From positions 1-12,527 of the forward strand of contig JAISVO010000116.1 of NCBI GenBank assembly GCA_031271525.1: a stretch of DNA of 12,527 nt, in the 5' to 3' direction. The notes below the pieces were generated by a model. The model was not told the origin of the DNA and searched no databases. It was given only the letters and a program-made list of their open reading frames with translations. Position 1 is the first letter of the stretch; every line of letters starts with the position of its first letter. Made by a program: the position numbers and the translations under genes. Shown piece by piece: positions 7,705 through 12,527 of the stretch. The DNA is from Oscillospiraceae bacterium (GTDB lineage: Bacteria; Bacillota; Clostridia; Oscillospirales; UBA929).

Positions 7705-9681
7705 ATGAAGTATGACGGCTTGGAATTCTGTTACCGGCTGGGTCTCCGCCCCAACGCCGATACCGGCGAGATCACCGAGGCGGTGCGGTTCGCGCTCGAC
7801 GCGGGGATGACCGACATCTGCCTGTTCCTGAACGCGGAGGAGCTGAACACCGGCTATTTTGACGGCGACGAACTGACCGGGCTGATCAAGACCGCCCAAA
7901 AGCTGAAAGAGGCGATGTCCGGAACCGGGCTGACGCTAAGCGTCAATCCGTGGAACACCCTCCTCCACGGCGACCGGGGGCGGAAACTGAAACCGGGACA
8001 GAACTTCTGGACGATGGTTGACGTCAACGGGAAGGCCGCCGACGCCGTCGCCTGCCCCCTCTGCGAAAACTGGCGGGCATGGCTGCTTTCGTCCTATGCC
8101 CGTATAGCGGGCGAGTTGAAACCGCATATCCTTTGGGTCGAGGACGATTTCCGGCTGCATAACCACGAGGGTTTGGAGTGGGGCGGTTGCTTCTGTCAGG
8201 CGCATATGGAGGAATATAGCGGGCGGGTTGGGGAGACGGTTGACCGGGAGATGTTTCTGGAAAGGGTCACCTCCGTTAAACCGAACAAATACCGCGAGGC
8301 GTGGCTTACAACCCACCGGGAAACGATGAACGAACTCGCTTCCCTTCTGGAGGGCGCGGTTAGCGCCGTGTCGCCGGATACAAAGCTCGCGCTGATGAGC
8401 TCCGCCCCGAAAAACCATTGCGCCGAGGGCCGGGACTGGCATGGCATCCTAAACAGCCTAGGCGGCAAACACGCGCCGATCAACCGGATCCACCTCCCGG
8501 CGTACGCCGAGATGTGGGCCGCCGAGTATATGCGCGGGTTTGTCGAGGTCAGCCTCTGCGTACGGGCGATGTGCCCGCCGGCGACGCGGGTCCTCCCCGA
8601 GCTGGAGAACTACCCCTACTCGCTCTTCATCAAGAGCAGGGCGTTCACCCGCTTCCAGATCGAGAGCGCGGCTCCCCTCAACCTCGCGGGGATGACGCTG
8701 AACCTCTTCGACGTGATGGGCGGGAACCAATTGCGGAGCGAAAAGTTTCAGGACGTTTTGCCCGAAACCTTTGAGTATCTAGGCCGTCTCAGCGCGTCCG
8801 GAGCCTTTGGGGGGACGCGCGCCGGCGTGTGTATTCCGGTCAGCGGCAAGGCGTCGTATCACCTGCACACCGACGGACGGCGGGACCTCACCGGATTGTA
8901 TCCAAAGGAGACTTTTCTGGGCGGTTTGCTCGCGACCTTCGGCGTCCCGGTTTATTGCCTCGCCGGCGAAATTCCGAGCGGCGCAGTCGCGGCGGTGAGC
9001 GGGCAGTGGCTCCGGAACCTGAGCCAAGACGAGATCGTGCGATTCTTCGCGGAGAACAGGGTGATCTTGGACGGCGAGGCGGCGGAAACCCTCTTCAGCC
9101 TCGGGCTGGGTCACTTGGCGGGGATCGAGGCGGCCGAGTGGCATAAGCAGGACAGCGGCGTCGCGAACTATGAGAAAGCCGAAACGTCGTATCTGGGACT
9201 GCCCGAACCGGTTTGCTCCTCGCAAGTGATGGCGGGGGACTATTTGCGCGTGACCTACACCGACGCCGAGATCCTTTCCACGGTATACAACTGGCGGCGG
9301 GAAGTGTCGGGCCCGGGGATGGCGGTCGCCAACGGAAATGTGCTGATCTTCCCCTATGGGCGTTTCGGCGAATTGACCCGGAAGCACTTCCATCCGGTGC
9401 GGCAGAGCCTGTTTCAGGACGGGCTCCGCAAACTCGGAGCGGAGCTGTTTTTGGAGGGCAGCCGGAACGTCTTCCCCTTCGCCCGGGGGATGCGGGACGG
9501 GCGGACGGCGCTCTATCTGGTCAACGCCGCTCTGGACGGAACGGAAGAACTGACCCTTTACACCGCGGGACGGAAAATAAAGGACATCCAAATACTCCGC
9601 TGCGGCGGGGAGGACAACACCCTAACGCTGAATGCTCTTGAATGCGCCTTGGTACTCATCAGATGGGAGGAATCAGAATGA
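7705..9681 (+). CDS. GH42-like TIM-barrel glycoside hydrolase with amidotransferase-like domain
   Basis: This is a probable cytoplasmic glycoside hydrolase, 658 residues, with no signal peptide. Residues about 1-365 look like a TIM barrel related to GH42 beta-galactosidases. A conserved CP element (Cys117/Cys120) is followed by WVEDDFR (144-150) and GGCFCQAH (160-167), which parallels the GH42 order of CxSSP, DNE and CxCxxC. In GH42 the DNE glutamate is the acid/base and the cysteines bind zinc. The segment PELENYP (298-304) is the candidate nucleophile region. Residues about 370-560 resemble the glutamine-amidotransferase-like trimerisation domain, including the stretch from GQWLRNLS to ILDGEAA (433-460). 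A beta-rich tail (about 595-655) follows. The standard DNE acid/base motif is not present as such, so the catalytic residues are uncertain and this may be a separate family. It starts immediately after the esterase stop and overlaps the next gene by 4 nt (ATGA). Confidence 0.78.
   Translation: MKYDGLEFCYRLGLRPNADTGEITEAVRFALDAGMTDICLFLNAEELNTGYFDGDELTGLIKTAQKLKEAMSGTGLTLSVNPWNTLLHGDRGRKLKPGQNFWTMVDVNGKAADAVACPLCENWRAWLLSSYARIAGELKPHILWVEDDFRLHNHEGLEWGGCFCQAHMEEYSGRVGETVDREMFLERVTSVKPNKYREAWLTTHRETMNELASLLEGAVSAVSPDTKLALMSSAPKNHCAEGRDWHGILNSLGGKHAPINRIHLPAYAEMWAAEYMRGFVEVSLCVRAMCPPATRVLPELENYPYSLFIKSRAFTRFQIESAAPLNLAGMTLNLFDVMGGNQLRSEKFQDVLPETFEYLGRLSASGAFGGTRAGVCIPVSGKASYHLHTDGRRDLTGLYPKETFLGGLLATFGVPVYCLAGEIPSGAVAAVSGQWLRNLSQDEIVRFFAENRVILDGEAAETLFSLGLGHLAGIEAAEWHKQDSGVANYEKAETSYLGLPEPVCSSQVMAGDYLRVTYTDAEILSTVYNWRREVSGPGMAVANGNVLIFPYGRFGELTRKHFHPVRQSLFQDGLRKLGAELFLEGSRNVFPFARGMRDGRTALYLVNAALDGTEELTLYTAGRKIKDIQILRCGGEDNTLTLNALECALVLIRWEESE
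9665..9670 (+). promoter_or_regulatory. Ribosome binding site deciding the start of the second propeller gene
   Basis: GGGAGG lies 7 nt before the ATG at 9678, which overlaps the upstream stop (TGA 9679-9681) in an ATGA. The frame is open from 9642, but no ribosome site is seen for that earlier start. Confidence 0.75.
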
Positions 9682-11459
9682 TCAAGGTACTCAAACATGA
9701 ACGGAAGGAACTCTATTGGCCCAAGGTACGCCCCGGGTTCACCGCGTGGGCCGCGGTGTTTGACTACGGCGACGGTCGTGTCGGGTTCACCTTCAAGGAA
9801 GTCGTCCGGGAACGGAACCCGGACTATACGCCGTTACCGCTGGAAATCGCGGAAGGCGGCGGTTCCCCGGTGTCCTACGGATCGTCGGGCGGGAAAAGTC
9901 CGGATCATGTGACGTATCAAGTGTACATGGCGACCGGCGACGGCGGGAAATCTTTTTGGGAAACGGGACGTACGAGGATCAAGAGCAACAGCTTCTGCCA
10001 CATGGGGTTTCCGGACAGCAGCATTATCCGGATGACGACGCCCGAGCTGTCTCCCGACCGGATGGGGATGGGGTCCGGACTGGTCGTGGAGAAATCGACA
10101 GATGGCGGGAACACGTTCACCCGCCTGACCAGTCTTTTGGAGGATACCGCTCCTTACCTCTGGCGCACCCGGAAGCTAAAAGACGGGACAGTTCTCCTGC
10201 TGACCTGCCTGTACGGCACGCCGTGGGGGAAGGGACGGGCGCGTACCACCCGGAACACCATCCTGCCCGGCGAGAGCTATATCGCGAAAACGATCACCTG
10301 CTTCTTGGCTTCCAGCGATCAGGGTGAAACGTGGAGCGGCCCGCATTACATCCTCCCCGGCACGGGGGCGCACGAGTACGATGTGGTTGAGCTGCCGGAC
10401 GACGAGCTTCTCTTCATCGCGGGCGACGTGCAGGCCACCCCGGTCGCAAGGCAGATTGTAAAGCGTCAGGGCGGCCATTATATCAACGGTACCCTGTACG
10501 GTATCGGCAAGGGCGCTCCGCCGGACCCGGAGCGCAACGCGCAGGGAGGGTATGTCCCAGAATCGGTCGTCCGTCTGCCGGACGGGCTTCTGGTGGGGAG
10601 CCGCCGGAACCAACCGTATACATGCTCTAACGACAACGGCGCGAACTGGCACCAAATTGAGGGCTTACCGAACAGCTTATACCAGCCGGCGATGATCTCC
10701 CTGCCGGACGGCACCGTGATGAACTTCTACCACAAAGGCGGCGACAGCGCCTTCGGCCAGCACGACATGTTTATGGGTGCGGATATTTTTACGCTGGAAA
10801 ATAATATGCCGAAACAGACCGCGCTGACCCTCCGCCGGGAGCTGGCTCCCGACGGAAGCCGCTTTTCCCACACCTTCAGCGCGACGCTTACCGGGAGCGC
10901 CGGGCCGCTGGCGGGCCGGGAGCTGACCTTCTTCAGCGCGTCCGCGTGGCGGGAGGACGGTTCCGCCAACACCGACAGCCGGGACGCCGCGAGGTTCATC
11001 AAACGCGCCGTGACAGACAGCGGCGGCACCGCCTCGGTTACGTTCGACGAGTATTCCGTCTACGGAGACATCCATCACTACTACACGGTGGAGGTGGCGT
11101 ACCTGCCGCCGGCCGGCTCGGTTGACTTAGCGTGCGACGGCCCCCTGATGAACGCCGGCGCGCTGGTGCCGGTGAGGAACTGCCCTTACCCCTACGGCGC
11201 GTATTTCGCGGAGGGCGTCCTCTACCTCTCCCCGGCGGTTATGGAGGAGCACCCCGGACTGCTGGAAAAACTCCAATTCTTGGTCGGCAGTGAGGCGAAG
11301 ATCCCGGAGGAGTTCCTCACTGAAAGCGAAGCCGCGCTGCTCAGGAAGAATCATGTTGTGCGGGAGCGCGGCGGTGTGTTAGAATGGATCGCGTCGGTTC
11401 ACGCGCCCCGTCCGCTGGACGGCGTGCAGAGGATGCTGACCGGGGATAATTACGTTTAA
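9678..11459 (+). CDS. Sialidase-fold enzyme with Ig-like and C-terminal extension (cytoplasmic)
   Basis: This is a probable glycan-cleaving beta-propeller protein of 593 residues from the ATG at 9678. There is no signal peptide, so it should work inside the cell. Residues about 1-380 form the propeller, with Asp boxes at TGDGGKSF (86-93), STDGGNTF (140-147), SSDQGETW (212-219) and SNDNGANW (317-324). The block ESVVRLPDG (295-303) with SRRNQPYTCS just after it resembles the Glu and second-Arg region of sialidases. A complete Arg triad or FRIP motif is not evident. Residues about 385-475 look like an Ig-like beta-sandwich (TDSGGTASVTFDE is typical of such domains). The last roughly 100 residues are unrecognised. 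It is the second propeller gene in the operon and is much longer than the first (397 residues), so the two are not simple duplicates. Translation is coupled to the upstream hydrolase. Confidence 0.78.
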   Translation: MIKVLKHERKELYWPKVRPGFTAWAAVFDYGDGRVGFTFKEVVRERNPDYTPLPLEIAEGGGSPVSYGSSGGKSPDHVTYQVYMATGDGGKSFWETGRTRIKSNSFCHMGFPDSSIIRMTTPELSPDRMGMGSGLVVEKSTDGGNTFTRLTSLLEDTAPYLWRTRKLKDGTVLLLTCLYGTPWGKGRARTTRNTILPGESYIAKTITCFLASSDQGETWSGPHYILPGTGAHEYDVVELPDDELLFIAGDVQATPVARQIVKRQGGHYINGTLYGIGKGAPPDPERNAQGGYVPESVVRLPDGLLVGSRRNQPYTCSNDNGANWHQIEGLPNSLYQPAMISLPDGTVMNFYHKGGDSAFGQHDMFMGADIFTLENNMPKQTALTLRRELAPDGSRFSHTFSATLTGSAGPLAGRELTFFSASAWREDGSANTDSRDAARFIKRAVTDSGGTASVTFDEYSVYGDIHHYYTVEVAYLPPAGSVDLACDGPLMNAGALVPVRNCPYPYGAYFAEGVLYLSPAVMEEHPGLLEKLQFLVGSEAKIPEEFLTESEAALLRKNHVVRERGGVLEWIASVHAPRPLDGVQRMLTGDNYV

Positions 11460-11462
11460 CGG

Positions 11463-11489
11463 TTATGGATCGCCTTCGGCGGGCCATAA
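11463..11489 (+). other. Small inverted repeat before the SGNH esterase gene
   Basis: TTATGG (11463-11468) pairs with CCATAA (11484-11489), and inside it CGCC (11471-11474) pairs with GGCG (11478-11481). It begins 3 nt after the upstream stop, and its right arm overlaps the first two bases of AAAGGAG. It could modulate translation of the last gene, but a chance repeat is also possible. Confidence 0.4.
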
Positions 11490-11493
11490 AGGA

Positions 11494-11500
11494 GAAAGGG
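11494..11500 (+). promoter_or_regulatory. Ribosome binding site for the SGNH esterase
   Basis: GAAAGGG lies 8 nt before the ATG at 11509. A stronger AAAGGAG (11488-11494) lies 14 nt away. The in-frame TTG at 11503 is a weaker start candidate. Confidence 0.5.
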
Positions 11501-11508
11501 TTTTGTGT

Positions 11509-12147
11509 ATGAAATACCCCCTTCAAGCGAAAAGAGTTCTCTTCCAAGGCGATTCGATTACCGATTGCGGGAGGGACCGGGACGACCCCGCGTCCCTCGG
11601 CGGCGGCTACCCGAAACGGGTTGCGGACGCCTACAACGCCTTCTGCCCGGGGTCCGGGACGGTATTTATCAACAAGGGGATTTCGGGCAACCGGGTGATC
11701 GACCTGTTGGCGCGCTACGAAACCGATTTTCTCGCGGTGAAGCCGGACATCCTGAGCATCCTGATCGGGATCAACGACGTCTGGCGCCGCTATGACAGCA
11801 ACGACCCGACGACTCTTGAGGCCTTTTCCCAAAACTACCGGGAGCTGCTGACGAGGGTGAAGCGGGATTTGCCGGATACGAAAATCGTTATCATCGAGCC
11901 GTTTGTGCTGTACGCGCTGCCCGACCGCCATATCTGGCGGGAGGATTTGGATCCGAAAATCCAAGCGGTGCGGCTCCTCGCCGAAGAATTCGCCGACATG
12001 TTTATCCCTTTGGACAGTTGCTTTGCGAAGCTTGTCGTCGAAGGCATCCCAACAGCCGAGCTTGCGGAGGACGGCGTGCATCCCACCGATTTCGCCCACG
12101 GCCTGATTGCGAGGATCTGGCTGGAAGCGGTCTGCAGACAGTGGTGA
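11509..12147 (+). CDS. SGNH/GDSL acetylesterase, Axe2-like (acetylxylan esterase type)
   Basis: This is a serine esterase of 212 residues that probably removes acetyl groups from sugars; it has no signal peptide and is therefore cytoplasmic. The four SGNH blocks are present: GDSITDCG (14-21, nucleophile Ser16), GISGN (57-61, Gly60), GIND (87-90, Asn89) and DGVH (188-191, Asp188 and His191). The blocks GDSITDCGR, NKGISGN and IGINDVWR closely resemble Geobacillus Axe2, an intracellular acetylxylan esterase of about 219 residues whose triad is Ser15, Asp191 and His194, as I recall it. Size and triad positions agree. Chosen start: ATG at 11509, 8 nt after GAAAGGG. It is 49 nt after the propeller gene and is the last gene of the operon, so it and the SASA-type esterase give the pathway two acetylesterases. 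Confidence 0.88.
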   Translation: MKYPLQAKRVLFQGDSITDCGRDRDDPASLGGGYPKRVADAYNAFCPGSGTVFINKGISGNRVIDLLARYETDFLAVKPDILSILIGINDVWRRYDSNDPTTLEAFSQNYRELLTRVKRDLPDTKIVIIEPFVLYALPDRHIWREDLDPKIQAVRLLAEEFADMFIPLDSCFAKLVVEGIPTAELAEDGVHPTDFAHGLIARIWLEAVCRQW

Positions 12148-12161
12148 CATCCGCGCCGAGC

Positions 12162-12206
12162 GAGCGGGCGGGCGGTTCGGTCCGGCGGAGAGCCGCCCCT
12201 GCGCTC
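12162..12206. terminator. GC-rich hairpin between convergent genes (possible bidirectional terminator)
   Basis: Arms 12162-12178 and 12190-12206 (17 nt each) pair except for a three-base internal mismatch, with one G-T pair, around an 11-nt loop. It lies between the end of the operon (12147) and the end of the convergent peptidase gene (12244). No T-rich tract follows on either strand, so efficient intrinsic termination is not certain. The rest of this 96-nt gap shows nothing recognisable. Confidence 0.45.
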
Positions 12207-12243
12207 ACTAATGTCAAGTGCGATATACATCTTGCAATGATTT

Positions 12244-12527
12244 TCATATGGACCCGTCCGTCTGTCTCAATAGGTTGAACGTGTTCCACAGGTTCAGCCG
12301 GCCATAGCCCCAGCGGGGATTGGGGTAGGTCATGCCGGGATCGCGGTCGCAGCCCCGGATCAGGTAGGCGCGGGCGAGGTAAGTGTCGGCATACGGTTCA
12401 TTCCGTTCGACGATCCCCCATTGCAGCAGCAGGGCGCACGCGCCCGCCGTGACGGCCGCCGCGACGCTGGTTCCGCTCATCACGCCGGCTCCGTCCGGGA
12501 ACAGGCCGGTTACGTCCGCGCCGGGGG
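12244..12527 (-). CDS. S8 (subtilisin-like) peptidase, C-terminal part only (5' end off the right edge)
   Basis: This is the C-terminal end of a subtilase. The minus strand is open to the right edge, and the visible part is about 94 residues. It contains PGADV followed by the catalytic-serine block MSGTSVAAA (coded near 12454-12480), where Ser in GTS is the nucleophile. Next come ALLLQWGIVERN and PNPRWGYGRLNLWNTF, which is the pattern of clostridial S8 peptidases of the Csp-like group. The catalytic Asp and His lie outside the window, so activity cannot be judged fully. It is on the opposite strand from the operon and ends in a TGA at 12244-12246, after the convergent hairpin. It is probably unrelated to sugar use. 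Confidence 0.88.
   Translation of the reverse strand, partial: PGADVTGLFPDGAGVMSGTSVAAAVTAGACALLLQWGIVERNEPYADTYLARAYLIRGCDRDPGMTYPNPRWGYGRLNLWNTFNLLRQTDGSI

Noticed and set aside
5069..11459. Interpretation as a classical sialic acid utilisation locus
   Set aside because: A SASA-type esterase and sialidase-fold proteins are present. However, no N-acetylneuraminate lyase, epimerase or kinase is visible, FRIP motifs are missing, and an L-sugar-type isomerase is present. It remains possible if such genes lie outside the window.
12212..12217. TTGACA on the minus strand as a -35 promoter element
   Set aside because: No TATAAT-like sequence is found about 17 nt downstream on that strand, and the position is within a convergent gap.

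Overview
The window is GC-rich, densely coded bacterial DNA. It looks like a clostridial (Firmicutes/Bacillota) genome, for three reasons. Shine-Dalgarno sites are strong and AGGAGG-like. The sugar importer is of the LplB/YtcP type, which uses a lipoprotein binding protein. At the right edge is the C-terminus of an S8 peptidase of the kind common in Clostridia. I cannot name a species from the sequence.

From the left edge to 12147 there is one apparent plus-strand operon of nine genes. In order they are: an L-fucose/L-arabinose isomerase-family enzyme (5' end cut off); two ABC sugar permeases; the lipoprotein substrate-binding protein; a Asp-box beta-propeller enzyme; a SASA-type (sialate O-acetylesterase family) esterase; a GH42-like TIM-barrel hydrolase with a glutamine-amidotransferase-like domain; a second, larger sialidase-fold protein; and an Axe2-like SGNH acetylesterase. 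The genes are tightly packed: one pair has a 0-nt gap, one pair shares an ATGA overlap, and the rest are 12-89 nt apart. Two of the wider gaps hold stem-loops: a perfect 13-bp one after the binding-protein gene and a weaker one before the SGNH gene. After a 96-nt gap with a GC-rich hairpin, the partial S8 peptidase lies convergently on the minus strand.

The likely logic is as follows. The lipoprotein captures an oligosaccharide outside the cell and the two permeases import it, presumably using an ATPase encoded elsewhere, since none is present here. Enzymes without signal peptides then act on it in the cytoplasm: two esterases remove acetyl groups, two beta-propeller enzymes and one TIM-barrel enzyme break glycosidic bonds, and the isomerase converts a released aldose to a ketose. 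The substrate is not identifiable from sequence alone. Two acetylesterases together with an L-sugar isomerase favour an acetylated plant-type glycan (arabinose-, rhamnose- or fucose-containing) over a simple sialoglycan. No sialic-acid catabolic gene is visible in the window.

The most interesting parts are the three putative glycan-cleaving enzymes, whose active sites differ from the textbook families they resemble. No RNA genes, mobile elements, CRISPR arrays or transcriptional regulators were seen, and the operon promoter must lie left of the window.
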